From NCBI GenBank assembly GCA_948474755.1, contig CAOLHI010000652.1, positions 124,001 through 188,000 of the forward strand: a stretch of 64,000 nt of DNA. Reading direction: 5' to 3'. Positions 1 to 9,995 of the stretch are shown here, piece by piece; positions within the stretch are counted from its first letter, which is position 1; each line of letters begins with the position of its first letter. The notes beneath the pieces were generated by a model. It saw only the letters and a list, made by a program, of their open reading frames with translations, had not been told where the DNA came from and made no database searches. This DNA comes from Ctenosaura bakeri. Lineage: Eukaryota; Chordata; Lepidosauria; Squamata; Iguanidae. The translations under genes were made by a program, and so were the position numbers.

Positions 1-76
1 AAACTACAAACCCCAGGATTCTACAGGATGTCGGAAGTGGAATCATAGCACTGTAACAGTGCAGTGCAGAAAGGCC
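1..76. mobile_element. Foldback MITE, right arm only (cut by window edge)
   Basis: This begins at AAACCCCAGGATT-type sequence and runs to GAAAGGCC at 73-76. It is the right arm of the palindromic family described at 32614-32793. The left part is outside the window or missing. Confidence 0.7.
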
Positions 77-227
77 CCCACCCTCTGCTGATGCCTTTTC
101 TATATATTTCACCAATGTTTGCAGAAAATGTTCCAGAGACTCTGATGTGCATACTTTGTTGTTGTTCACCTCAGATCACTTTCCACTGAGGGCACTTTCC
201 ACTTAGGCTGTCCTGGAGTCTTCTAGG

Positions 228-365
228 AAAGATTTATTCAGAGAGTTGTTTGCCACCGTTGCCTTTCTCTGTGGCTGAGAGAGTGTGACTTGCCCAGCAG
301 GTTTCTGTGCTGAGCAGAGACTCAAACCCAGGTCCCCTTGCATCCTACTCCTGTCCTGAATCCAT
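228..365 (-). mobile_element. Sauria-type tRNA-derived SINE fragment
   Basis: The reverse complement shows the lizard SINE body: a GAGAGTGTGACTTGCCCA-like stretch and a remnant of the pol III B-box region (CTCAAACCCAGGTC). It is diverged and lacks the 3' tail. Confidence 0.6.
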
Positions 366-894
366 CCACAGGAGGGCTGGCGGGCTGGAGGCAAAGGCAG
401 GGAGCAACCCCAGGCTAAGCCGAGCCCAGAGGCATTGCATTCAGAAGAGGGAGGGAGAATCTCTTGCTCACTACACAGCCATAGCAATTGGATCCCACAT
501 TAACCTCCCTGGCAGTATCCTATGGAATCCTGGAATTTATTATCTGATGAGGTGCTAGGGCCCTCTGGCAGAGAATTCTAAGAATCTCATGAAACTGCAG
601 ATCCCAGGATCCCATGGGAGGCAGCTATGGCGATGCAAGTGAGATCAAAGAAACTCACTAACTGCAATGTAACTGAATGGCTAGGAGCCCTTGTTGCTCT
701 TGAATATTTTGGATTGTATCCACACTGCGTCTTTATAGCACTTGGATTCCACTGTAGCTGCCATGACTGCCTCCAACAGACTCTTGGGTTTTATAGTTTG
801 GGGAGGTTCTTAGAATTCTCTGCTAGAGAGCTCTGGTCTGCTGCCTTGTACTGCAGTGTTAGGATTCCCAGGCAGAGGATTTTAAATCTTCTGG
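366..894. mobile_element. Old hAT/MITE-like debris
   Basis: Contains relics of a dispersed short element that recurs in the window: TATGGAATCCTGG near 520, CTGCAGATCCCAGGATCCCATG near 595, and a mirrored half with GGTTTTATAGTTTGGGG near 788. No gene was recognised; the open frame 627-1280 crosses several repeats. Confidence 0.4.
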
Positions 895-1012
895 TGTTGT
901 GTGCATTTAAGTTGTTTCTGACCTATGGCAACTCTAAGATGGGGTTTCCTTATCATGGGGTTTCCTTGGCAAGGGGTTTCCTTGGCAAAATTTATTCAGG
1001 GGGAAGTGGCCT
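895..1012 (-). mobile_element. Sauria-type SINE, 3' part, split by a CR1
   Basis: The reverse complement of the SINE tail starts TTGTGTGCATTTAAGTTGTT and contains ACCTATGGCAACTCTAAG. It continues at 1369-1465 after a CR1 insertion. A short segment, GGGGTTTCCTTGGCAA, is repeated near 955-995. Confidence 0.75.
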
Positions 1013-1368
1013 AAACATGATAGCCATGTTTAAATATTTGAAGGGATGCCACATAGAGGAGGGAGAAGGCTTGTTTTCTGCTGCTCCAGAGACCAGGACA
1101 AGGAGCAATGGATTCAAGCTGCAGGAAAGGAGATTCCACCTGAACCTCAGGAAGAACTTCCTGACGGTCAGGGCTGTCCGGCAGTGGAATATGCTGCCTC
1201 CACAGAGTGTGGTGGAGTCTCCCCCTTCTTTGGAGGTTTTTAAGCAGAGGCTGGATGGCCATCTGTCGGGAGTGCTTTGAGGGTGTTCCTGCATGGCAGG
1301 GGGTTGGACTGGATGGCCCCTGGGGTCTCTTCCAACTCTACATTTCTGTGATTCTATGATTCTATGAT
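1013..1368 (+). mobile_element. CR1 LINE 3' fragment inserted in a SINE
   Basis: Encodes the C-terminal part of CR1 ORF2 ([35 protein letters not shown]) and ends in the CR1 3' ATTCTATGATTCTATG repeat. It is 5'-truncated. SINE sequence flanks both ends, so it inserted later. Confidence 0.92.
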
Positions 1369-1465
1369 TCCCACTGAGGCTAAGAGAGTGTGACGCACCC
1401 AAGATGACCCAGCGATTTCCATGGCCAAGTGGGTCATACTCAAGTCACCATGCTGGACTCTACAC
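1369..1465 (-). mobile_element. Sauria-type SINE, 5' part (continuation)
   Basis: Resumes at CTGAGGCTAAGAGAGTGTGA and runs towards the tRNA-like head (ACCATGCTGGACTCTACACC). Together with 895-1012 it reconstitutes one SINE. Confidence 0.7.
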
Positions 1466-2407
1466 CACACTTCACCAAACTACAAATCCCAGGATTCCAT
1501 AGGCTGAACCACCGGGAGTTAAGGCACCTTCAAAGTCCTATTTTATCATCCTGTTAGCCCTCTCTCACATTGCATGCTGGGATGGCAGGGTGGGAACCCA
1601 AAATGCTTTGCTCCAGAAGTGGACCAGAAGGAAACCCCACTTTGGACTGGCGTTAGGAGGCGACAGAGGCTGTGCGTTTGTTTCCTCCCTAAAACCGTGG
1701 ATAGAAGCAGTCAGTTCTCAAGGCTTCTGGGCCGTCACCCTCTGACAAGCCAACATTTGTAACGCCATGAATGATGGACCCAAAGCAGGGCTCTGGTGGC
1801 TAACAGTTGGGTCCCTGCTGGACCTACAGCTAATTTGTTTCTTTCCCTTTCTTCCCCGCTCCCCTCCCCAGCCTCCAGTGGCCAACTGATAAATTATGGC
1901 CAAGTTCTCTGCCAGAGCAAGGACAGTGTGAAAAACAAATTGCTCAGGCCAAGGACTTTGGCTTTTTCCTTTGACTTCCATTTGCGCTGATAGATGGAGC
2001 TGAGTGAGGCCAGGAAACCCACAGTAAACTCTCTTTCTGAGGGTTATGGGGTGGCATGCCAGCTTTCCTCTTCTCCTGGCTTAGATGCTTGGCCTGGCAC
2101 CCCTCTCCTCCGGCCTGAGGTCTCCCCTTGATCCGAGAAATCTCCGAGTTTCAGAGGATGTGGTAGGTTGGGGTGGCTGAGGCTACCAGATCAAGGCTGT
2201 TGCAGGCCGTGAGATTTCAGCCCTCAAAACGGAGACCTCTGCTGTGGCTCCAGGGGGGCAGATTCTGGTGATTTCATTAGGCAGGATGCACGAAGCATCA
2301 TCCACAGCTGCACAGAGCATGGCATTCAGTCCAAAACTGTGGTCTTGGTTCTGTCCACTCAGTTCTGCAACCTCCTACCATAGCAGCTGGACTCAGCTTG
2401 ATGGGGG
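1466..2407. other. Intronic sequence, no gene seen; one MITE scrap
   Basis: CCAAACTACAAATCCCAGGA at about 1478 is the end of an old MITE. The remainder (C/T-rich near 1840-1875) shows no recognisable exon, RNA gene or repeat. Confidence 0.5.
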
Positions 2408-3183
2408 AAGAAAAGAGGGTGCAGTCCTACACTTAGGTAGAAAAAATGGAATACAGAAATATAGGATGGAGGACGCGTGGCTGGATAGCAGTACGTGCGA
2501 AAGGGATCTAGGAGTCTTCATAGACCACAAGCTGAACATGAGTCAGCAGTGTGATGCGGCAGCCAAGGAAGCCAATGCAATTCTCGGCTGCATCAGTAGG
2601 AGTGTGGTGTCTAGATCGAGGGAGGTACTGGTACCACTCTACTCTGCTTTGGTTAGACCTCATCTTGAATCCTGCGTCCAGTTCTGGGCACCCCAATTCA
2701 AGAGGGATATTGAAAAGCTGGAGCAAGTCCAGAGGAGGGCGACCAAAATGTTGAGAGTCCTGGAAGCCATGAAGCCCTATGAGGACAGACTTAGGGAGCT
2801 GGGTATGTTTAGTCTACAGAAGAGAAGGTTAAGAGGGGACATGATAGCCATGTTTAAGTATTTGAAGGGATGCCACGTAGAGGAAGGAGAGGGCTTGTTT
2901 TCTGCTGCTCCAGAGACCAGGACAAGGAGCAATGGATTCAAGCTACAGGAAAGGAGATTCCACCTGAACCTCAGGAAGAACTTCCCGACAGTCAGGGCTT
3001 CCGGCAGTGGAATCTGCTGCCCCAATGGAGTGTGGTGGAGTCTCCTTCCTTGGAGGTTTTTAAGCAGAGGCTGGATGGCCATCTGTCGGGAGTGCTTTGA
3101 GGGTGTTCCTGCATGGCAGGGGGTTGGACTGGATGGCCCCTGGGGTCTCTTCCAACTCTACCTTTCTATGATTCTATGATTCA
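2408..3183 (+). mobile_element. CR1 LINE, 3' 780 bp, young copy
   Basis: Encodes CR1 ORF2 from VLHLGRKNGIQKY through [18 protein letters not shown] to the C-terminus, broken by a frameshift near 2997. Ends in ATTCTATGATTC. It closely resembles the copies at 16915, 35022 and 49745. Confidence 0.95.
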
Positions 3184-3937
3184 GTCATGGATGGAGTGTG
3201 CTCTCCTTTTCCTTCCCCCAGAAGCCCAGAGCAGCCACATCTTCGTGGTCTGGATTGTCTTTCCCTTACTCTCCTTCCCACTGGAAAGAAGCAAGAGCAG
3301 CACCACCGCCCCTCCTGGGTCTTTTTTTGATAGATATCTGGTGAGGAAGTTTGGGGATGGAGTACAAAAACAAGAGAGAATATGCCCCCTGCCCCATCCC
3401 AAAGGGGGCAATATGTACACACAAGCATATTTAAACACATGGAGGTCCCTAAGAGGTTGCCAGCTGAAGTCTAGCAAGATAAGTAGAAATATCCAATAAC
3501 AGCTGCAGGAATGTTTCTTGTCCAAACTTGGAAACTGACTGAAAGTACCAGTGATGGAAGGGTGGGTTGTCAAAAGTCAAGGATCTTGCCCAAATTGCAA
3601 AACTGGCATGGATTATTAAAAATAGATCAACCGAAGATCTTCTGAAAGACCAGAACCCTTTTATGGAATTTTTTTAAGCAATAAGAAATCTAATGATGTA
3701 TCAGTCTGTGACTATGGTTATTAGTAATTCTAGAAAGCCGAATGTAGGTCTGTAATAGCAGAATAAGACATGGGATATTAATCAAATTTTCTTTTTCACT
3801 TAGTATGGGGAAGTCAGAGTTCCTTTTTTGTATTAGTGTACTTAGGATGTGTTTGGCCTAATAAATGAGTCTTTCACTAATGGATTGCGTTATTGCGTTC
3901 TAGTTTCAGCTTAGTTCAATTCCGTTTAGCTTCAGTT
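3184..3937. other. Unique intronic sequence
   Basis: No gene, RNA or recognised repeat. It is AT-rich towards 3600-3900. Confidence 0.4.
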
Positions 3938-4010
3938 CTAGTTATAGGTTCACCTTAGGGTTGCTGTAAGACAGAAACAACGTGAAGGCACACAACAATA
4001 TCAACATACA
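3938..4010 (+). mobile_element. Sauria-type SINE 3' tail
   Basis: GGTTCACCTTAGGGTTGCTG, then AACGTGAAGGCACACAACAA: the Bov-B-like 3' end of the lizard SINE, without its tRNA head. Confidence 0.7.
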
Positions 4011-4223
4011 CATATATCGTTTATGTATAGTTTGTTTCTTTTCTTCTTTGTCTTTTTTTTTTTTTTTGTAGTTGTGGATTATTTTGTTTGTATCGCCTAC
4101 TAAAATTAATAAACCTAAAAACTAAAAAGAGAAAAAGGAGACATTTCAAGGCAGCGTCCTCTCTTTGAGATTCCTTCCTTCACCCTGAATACTGGAGAAG
4201 GGCGTCCGGGCCCTGAAACTGAA

Positions 4224-4470
4224 GCCATTTCTGCACTAGGCTGTTATAGTGCTATGATTCCACTTTCAACATCCTATGGAATGCCGGCCCCTCCCGAAAC
4301 TGCAAACCCCAGGATTCCATAGGATGTTTCAAGTGGAATCATAGCACTATAAACGTCTAGTGCAGAAATGGCTAGTGCAGCTGGCCCCTCCCGAAACTGC
4401 AAACCCCAGGATTCCATAGGATGTTGAAAGTGGAATCATAGCGCTATAACAGGCTAGTGCGGAAATGGCC
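4224..4470. mobile_element. Foldback MITE, three-armed copy
   Basis: Left arm 4224-4284, a first right arm 4285-4372 ending GAAATGGC, then a second right arm 4383-4470 ending GGAAATGGCC. The two right arms differ near their ends (AAACGTCTAG against AACAGGCTAG). Confidence 0.85.
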
Positions 4471-4569
4471 TAAGATCCAGAGATCCAGGAACCCTTATGG
4501 TGGGCTATTTCCATAACAGGCTGAGAGCTAGTTTGGTGACATCTGTCTTGCAAACCTTTTTGGGCATTT

Positions 4570-4642
4570 CTTCCTTCCTTCCTTCCTTCCTTCCTTCCTT
4601 CCTTCCTTCCTTCCTTCCTTCCTTCCTTCCTTCCTTCCTTCC
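4570..4642. repeat. (TTCC)n microsatellite
   Basis: About 18 uninterrupted TTCC units. Confidence 0.98.
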
Positions 4643-4837
4643 AGCAATGTTTAAGACAGGAGCAATCCTACCAGTTTCCTCCTCTGCAGGGCTGTTGTTT
4701 CTAATTCATTTCAAGCACAACACTTAGTCTCTATACTAAGTACTGAAATGGAGAAAGTGAGAATGGCATCAGCCACCATTAGCCCAAGCAGATAAGTTTT
4801 CTGCACAGTTTCATTGTTTGGGGGAAAGGAGGCTGAA

Positions 4838-4922
4838 TCGTAAAATCACAGACCTGGAAGGGTTTCCAGGGATCACCTAGTCCAGCCCCCTGCTGCCCAT
4901 ACAGGAATCCACACCAATCCCT
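4838..4922 (-). mobile_element. CR1 3'-end fragment
   Basis: The reverse complement of the CR1 terminus: AAAATCACAGACCTGGAAGG, then CACCTAGTCCAGCCCCCTGC. Old copy. Confidence 0.75.
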
Positions 4923-5024
4923 GGAGAGGTGGAAGGAAAGTGTTTCAAGCACCTAAGAAAAGTCCTAAGCCTTTTGCTCACCCAACATCCCTCCCTTGAT
5001 TTCTCTCAGGCTCTTCAGACTGTC

Positions 5025-5119
5025 AAGAAGTGTGGTGGAATCTCTTCCTTCTTTGGATGGCCACCTGTCAGAAATGCTTTGAGAGTGTTTTCCTGCATGG
5101 CAGAAGGGAGTTGGACTAT
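5025..5119 (+). mobile_element. CR1 3' fragment
   Basis: TGTGGTGGAATCTCTTCCTT, then TTCCTGCATGGCAGAAGGGA. Truncated at 5119, where a foldback MITE arm begins. Confidence 0.75.
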
Positions 5120-5206
5120 GGCCATTTCCACACTAGCCTGTTATGGGGCTATGATTCCACTTTCAACATCCTATGGAATCCTGGGGTTTGCAGTTTCGGG
5201 AGGGGC
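5120..5206. mobile_element. Foldback MITE, left arm only
   Basis: Runs from GGCCATTTCCACACTAGCC to GGGAGGGGCC and stops at what is the palindrome centre in full copies. It interrupts a CR1 fragment. Confidence 0.85.
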
Positions 5207-5384
5207 CTCAAGTTCAAAGAGAGTTTACATACTTTTGTTTCAAACATTACAACATGAGCATTAGTTGGCTGGTGCACTGTTGTTGTCGTGGTGAGTTCAG
5301 TTTCGCCGTTGCACAAAGACATTTCTAGCAAGATACAAGTTTTTATTTGCAAAAGGAAAAATGTTTCTTGTGTAGAAGATGGGT

Positions 5385-5447
5385 TTTCTGAATGGCAGGG
5401 GGTCGAACTCAATGGCCCTTGTGGTCTCTTCCAACTCTTTGATTCTT
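5385..5447 (+). mobile_element. CR1 3'-end scrap
   Basis: GGCAGGGGGTCGAACTCAAT, then GTGGTCTCTTCCAACTC: the last 60 bases of a CR1. Confidence 0.7.
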
Positions 5448-5744
5448 CATGCACAAAAATTGTATGTGTTTCTGTGCCAAATAATTCCCAGAAGACTTTG
5501 CAATATGTCAATATGGAGAGAGTCCGGCACAGAAATATTTGTTTTGACCCACATCAAGGGAAAAATAAATGACAGAAATGTATTCCTCCTCGCGTATAAC
5601 AATGTAGTATTTCAGGATTTACATCCCTAGTCCAAACTGCCAAATGACAACAAAGACTTTTGCCTGCCAGCTCTTTCCTCTTTCCCTTTTCTGTCATTGA
5701 GAGACATGGTGCAACTTGGCACCCGCCCGTCACTCAGCCCAGGA
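5448..5744. other. Unique intronic sequence
   Basis: No recognisable feature. Confidence 0.4.
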
Positions 5745-6175
5745 AATATCTTCTTTGATTTCTCTTTGCCTCTATAGAACAAGTTTGCACTAAAGAGGCC
5801 ATAATCTCATTTAAGCGAGCGGATTAGAATTCCAAACCCATTTAAGGCTCACGTGAGCGGAATGAGGAGACAGGCTAATTAAGGAAATAGGAAAAATGTT
5901 CCTGGCCTCTCCTGTCCCCCCATTCACGCTGTCCCTGCTCTGATTGTGATGTGTGGCGTGTGTGTGTGTGTGCGCGCACGCCCACACACACGCACATCTC
6001 GCTCTCGCTCTCTCAATTATCTTCCAGCTCATTACAGCCGTGGGTTTCGCCCACGATAAAAATAGAATAATATTTAAAAAGCACTTATTCTAATTGCCGA
6101 TCCTCTGACATTGTGTCATTTTAATAATGCTCGCCAGACACAGATTTCCCTGATGGGCCGCTGCCTGCGCACACA
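5745..6175. promoter_or_regulatory. Candidate conserved noncoding block
   Basis: Repeat-free by eye, with clustered homeodomain-type cores (CTAATTAAGG near 5875, TCAATTATC near 6014, CTAATTGCC near 6092), E-box-like CACGTGAG near 5850 and AT-rich runs. It flanks an alternating GT/CG/AC tract. Inferred from texture only; conservation is untested. Confidence 0.3.
5948..6000. repeat. Alternating purine-pyrimidine tract
   Basis: GTGTG repeats, then GCGCGCACGC, then ACACACACGC, followed by CTCTCGCTCTCTC. Such sequence can adopt Z-DNA. Confidence 0.85.
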
Positions 6176-6305
6176 CTGATCTAGATGTGGTGTTGGTGGC
6201 AGCAGAAACAGCTGCTGTTGCCTGAGCTTTCAAAGCAAGGCACCCAAGATCATGGGGGGGGGTCTTCCTCCCAGGACCACCCTTGGGTGCTGCTCAGTTT
6301 CAACC

Positions 6306-6878
6306 TGTTGGAAAATTACCAGCATTCTCTTTCCCCCCATTTTGTTGGTAGAACAAATGGGATAGTTAGCTTAGGGCTTCCTCTTGTGTGTGCATGCTAG
6401 ATCTCTCACATTTCCTTTCTGTGCCTTTTATTGCACGATAATAAATACCTTTAGTGCCCAGGTCATCAGATCATGTGACCCAGAACTGTATCCTGATAGG
6501 AAGAAAGTTAAGTCTCCCCAAAAGAGAAGGAGACATCTTTAGTCTTCTTTGTCCTTTGTCTCGTCCTCATGGATGCTATCCTAATCCTATGAAATCTGCA
6601 TGCTCTGCAACCATCAAGGCAGGATGGTGGTGAGTCATACCACGATTATCCCCTAATTCATTAGCTAGTCAAGGTAGCAAACTCTCTATACAAATGTAGA
6701 TGGAGAAGTCATTAGTAAAGTTTTAAGTCTTTATTCAAGCTACCTGTGTGTTTGCATTTAATTGGATTAAGCCAACACAAGCCGCAAGTTTTAAACAGAA
6801 AAGGACTTTAACTCGCTTTCTCTGCATAATTCTGCTAATGAAGACTAAATTATAACTGGTTTAGTCTCATTTCCTACA
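6306..6878 (+). mobile_element. Solo LTR, family A, copy 1
   Basis: Begins TGTTGGAAAATTACC and ends TTTCCTACA (TG...CA). Flanks CAACC/CAGCC form a 4/5 target duplication. Contains AATAAATACC near 6440. No internal retroviral sequence adjoins it. Orientation is arbitrary. Confidence 0.85.
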
Positions 6879-7061
6879 CAGCCATGCAGGATTTTCTGCA
6901 CCACGTGGGACTCTCTCCCTCCCATGCCCAACTTCACGAACATTTTCCTTTTAGACAGGTGCAAAGCATTGGAAAAGTGACTGATATGAACCACAACACC
7001 CAGAATCCTGTACCCAGCAGTTCTTCCAGCATTTTCTGTGGTGTCTCTTGTCTGGCCGCTT

Positions 7062-7945
7062 GCCCTGAGCCCAGGGCTATTCAGCTTGGATGATGGAATA
7101 GAGGGCATGCTTATCAAATCTGAAGGTGACTCCAAATTAGGAGGGGTGGGCAACAACCCAGAGGACAGGATCAGAATTCAAGATGACCTTAAGAGATTGG
7201 AGAGCTGGGCCAAAACTAACAAAATGAATTTCAACAGGGAAAAATATAAGGTATCAGACTTAGGCAGAAAAAATGCAAGATAGAACGGGGGACCCCTGGC
7301 TAGACAACAGTACATGTGAAAAGGATCTAAGAATCTTAGCAGACAACACATCAGTCAGGAGGGTGATGCAGTTGCTAAAAGGCCAGGCTGCATCTATAGG
7401 GCTGTAGTGTGTAGGTCAAGGGAAGTCATAGCACCACTCAATTCTGCTTTAGTCAGACCTAACCTGGAATCCTGTGTCTAGTTCTGGGCACCAAGATTCA
7501 AGCTGGAACTTATCTAGAGGAGAGCAACCACAATGGCCAAGGGTCTGGAAACTATGAAGCCCTGTGAGGAAAGGAACTGGGTATGCTTAGCCTAGAGAAG
7601 AGAAGATCAAAAGGGGACGTGATAGCCATGCTTAAATATTTGAAGGAATTTTCATATGGAGGACGGAGCCAACTTGGAAGATGAGACTAAGAGACTAAGA
7701 CATGGAGCAATGGCTTCAGATTGCAGGGGAAGAGATTTCTCCTCCACATTAGGAGGAACTTTCTGAGGGAAGAGCAATTCAACAGTGGAATAGGCTTCTT
7801 CCTAGGAGTGTAGTGGAGTCTCCTCGTTTAGAGGTTTTTAAGCAAAGGCTGTATGGCCATCTGTCACAGGGAGGTTTGCATTGTATCTTCCTTCGGGGCC
7901 AGACTGGATGGCCCTTACGGTCTCTTCCAAGTCTACAATTGCACA
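7062..7945 (+). mobile_element. CR1 LINE, old diverged copy
   Basis: Translates in pieces as [22 protein letters not shown] and RLESWAKTNKMNFNREKYKV, then the rest of the RT-to-C-terminus region with many stops. The 3' end reads CTTACGGTCTCTTCCAAGTC. Confidence 0.88.
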
Positions 7946-7973
7946 AATCACACACTAGGTTCAAACTCCAGTG

Positions 7974-8103
7974 TAGTGGTTCCCCAACTTCAAACTTGCA
8001 GGTGTTTTGGACCTCAGCTCAGTGTTGCCCAAGCTGGCCAGGGCTTTGGAGAGCTGAAGTCCAAAACACCTGGAGGAGTAAAGTTTGAGACCCACTGCCC
8101 TAG
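7974..8103. mobile_element. hAT-like palindromic MITE
   Basis: About 130 bp with inverted ends (AGTGGTTCCCCAACTTC / AGTTTGAGACCCACTG). Internal arms GCAGGTGTTTTGGAC and GTCCAAAACACCTG fold back on each other. Confidence 0.7.
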
Positions 8104-8167
8104 TCTTGTGCAGAAATCAGGCTTGTGCTGTGCAGCAACATCTGGAGGGCTGCATGGTCCCTGCTGC

Positions 8168-8232
8168 TTGTCTAAGAAGAATCATAGAATCTCAGCACTG
8201 GAAGGGAACCCATGGGAGCACCATTCCCTGTC
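8168..8232 (-). mobile_element. CR1 3'-end scrap
   Basis: AGAATCATAGAATCTCAGCA, then GGAAGGGAACC: the reverse complement of a CR1 terminus. Confidence 0.6.
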
Positions 8233-8393
8233 AAAAGGGAGGAAGGGGAGACAAGACAGAAGTTCATTAAATTGCACATCATGTACAAACCAGGCAGAGA
8301 GATGTGGAGAGACAACAGAAGGAAACAGAGGGGGAAATGTGTAGAGAGAAGCTTCTCTGTCCCTACAGTACTATCTGAACCATCATCCAATTA
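8233..8393. other. Unclassified intronic sequence
   Basis: Short AG-rich stretch with no recognised feature. Confidence 0.3.
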
Positions 8394-8600
8394 AGCTGAA
8401 TGGTGGGAGATTCCCGGTTGATAAAAGGAAGGCTTTCTCCACACTGTGCAGAGTTTGGGCGTGGAATTCACTTCTTTGGGATCAAAGGCCGTCCTCCAAC
8501 CTAGCTAGCTTTAAAGGAGGAGCAAGGAGACCTTTGGATGCCAGTTGCATGGTGGGGGACAGTAACAGCCAGTGGCTGGTAATGACTTCGAAGTCAGCAG
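8394..8600 (+). mobile_element. Old CR1/L3-like LINE relic
   Basis: GTGGAATTCACTTCTTTGGG and GCTAGCTTTAAAGGAGGAGC resemble the 3' coding part of L3/CR1 elements (WNSLPL...F). Very diverged. Confidence 0.4.
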
Positions 8601-8761
8601 ATTGCAGAATCCATTCTGGTTTTAATCCAAACCTTAAGCAAGATGTTCCAAGGTGCTGAATTTATTTTGAGGAGCAGGTATTTTCGAAATGCTGAATAGC
8701 TCCTTTTAAGCTCAGACTAAATTTCAGGCTAAAACCTGGAGTGGATTCAGTACCCCACTGG

Positions 8762-9028
8762 CATAGAATCATAGAAATGTAGAGTTGGAAGAGGCCTCAG
8801 GGGCCATCCAGTCCAACCCCCTGCCATGCAGGAACACCCTCAAAGAACTCCCGACAGATGGCCATCCAGCCTCTGCTTAAAAACCTCCAAAGAAGGAGAC
8901 TCCACTACACTCCGAGGCAGCAGATTCCACTGCCGGACAGCCCTGACTGTCAGGAAGTTCCTCCTGAGGTTCAGGTGGAATCTCCTTTCCTGCAGCTGGA
9001 ATCCATTGCTCCTTGTCCTGGTCTCTGC
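8762..9028 (-). mobile_element. CR1 LINE 3' fragment
   Basis: Starts with the reversed 3' repeat (ATAGAATCATAGAAATGTAG). On the minus strand it encodes [20 protein letters not shown] and [15 protein letters not shown]. 5'-truncated near 9028. Confidence 0.93.
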
Positions 9029-9917
9029 TGAATCTGCTGCAGAGTTTAGTCTGAATGTTAATGGGTTGGTCTGGTCCAATAGGAGCTTTCTTATGTTTCT
9101 TCAAGCCCTGAGCAATACACACCTAGCAAGAGGTGCAAATATCCCTTTGGGAGACTGAGAGCCAGCTGTTTTCCCCTGAAGTTCCCGCTTGGCATTCCCC
9201 TGCCCCACCTCCAGGAAACTCCTTGGTTTTTCAAGCACCAGGGCTGAAACTATCTTCCTAGCCAAGGATAAAAGTAGCATAACTACTGTTTTGGTTGTTG
9301 CACAAGGAGGAATCCAGTACCTCCCTGTTCAGTGTTTTCTCCCTGGGCAATGCAACAGCTGGAACAGAACGGGTGGGCAGTTGCAAAGGGGGAGTGAACC
9401 GTTCCCCCAGTGGGCTCCACCATCTCGTTTTGGCACACAGGGAGCGACACAAAGTTCTTTCTAGTTGCCATTTTGGCTCATTTTCAGCCAATGTGTTGTT
9501 TTGAGGAGTGGTGGGAGGTAAACTGCCCCTTTGCCACTTGAGGTATTTTTAGCCATTTCCAAGGCAAAGAATCTTCTGAAAATCAGCACCATTTTTTAAA
9601 AGTTGGGGGATCTGGGGCATTGGGGGGCTTCAGGGGCCACACTTTGGTGTTCCCACGGCCAGAGGCAGCCTGAAGGTGCATTTTGACCACTTCTGAGCTA
9701 GAGGACGATGCTGGGGCACAGCTCCCCCCACCACAGACCTCAGTGGCCACTGATCGGTCACAGGCGGAGAGGCCAAGAAACCTCCTTCATGGTCTTGCCT
9801 GGCAATCGAGGTGGCTGAAGGGACCCGGGCCAGTTGGGCACTGAAGCCACTCCAGGCTCCACTTGAGACTCTAAAGGAGTTCTCCAAGGTGCTGGTCCTG
9901 TTTGGGGGCTAGTGCAT
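9029..9917. other. Intronic sequence, no gene seen
   Basis: No exon, RNA or strong repeat match. Open frames near 9189-9500 overlap on both strands and lack support. Confidence 0.45.
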
Positions 9918-9979
9918 AGATGAGGAGGAGGAGGAGGAGGAGGGGGAGGAGGAGCATCATCATCATCATTATCATCATG
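9918..9979. repeat. GAGGAG tract followed by (ATC)n
   Basis: GAGGAGGAGG-type purine run at 9919-9954, then a CATCATCATC/ATT stretch to 9979, next to the polypyrimidine tract. Confidence 0.92.
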
Positions 9980-9995
9980 CTGTTCCTGCTGCTCC

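Noticed and set aside
4570..4642. CRISPR-like array or satellite
   Set aside because: A simple TTCC microsatellite without spacers.
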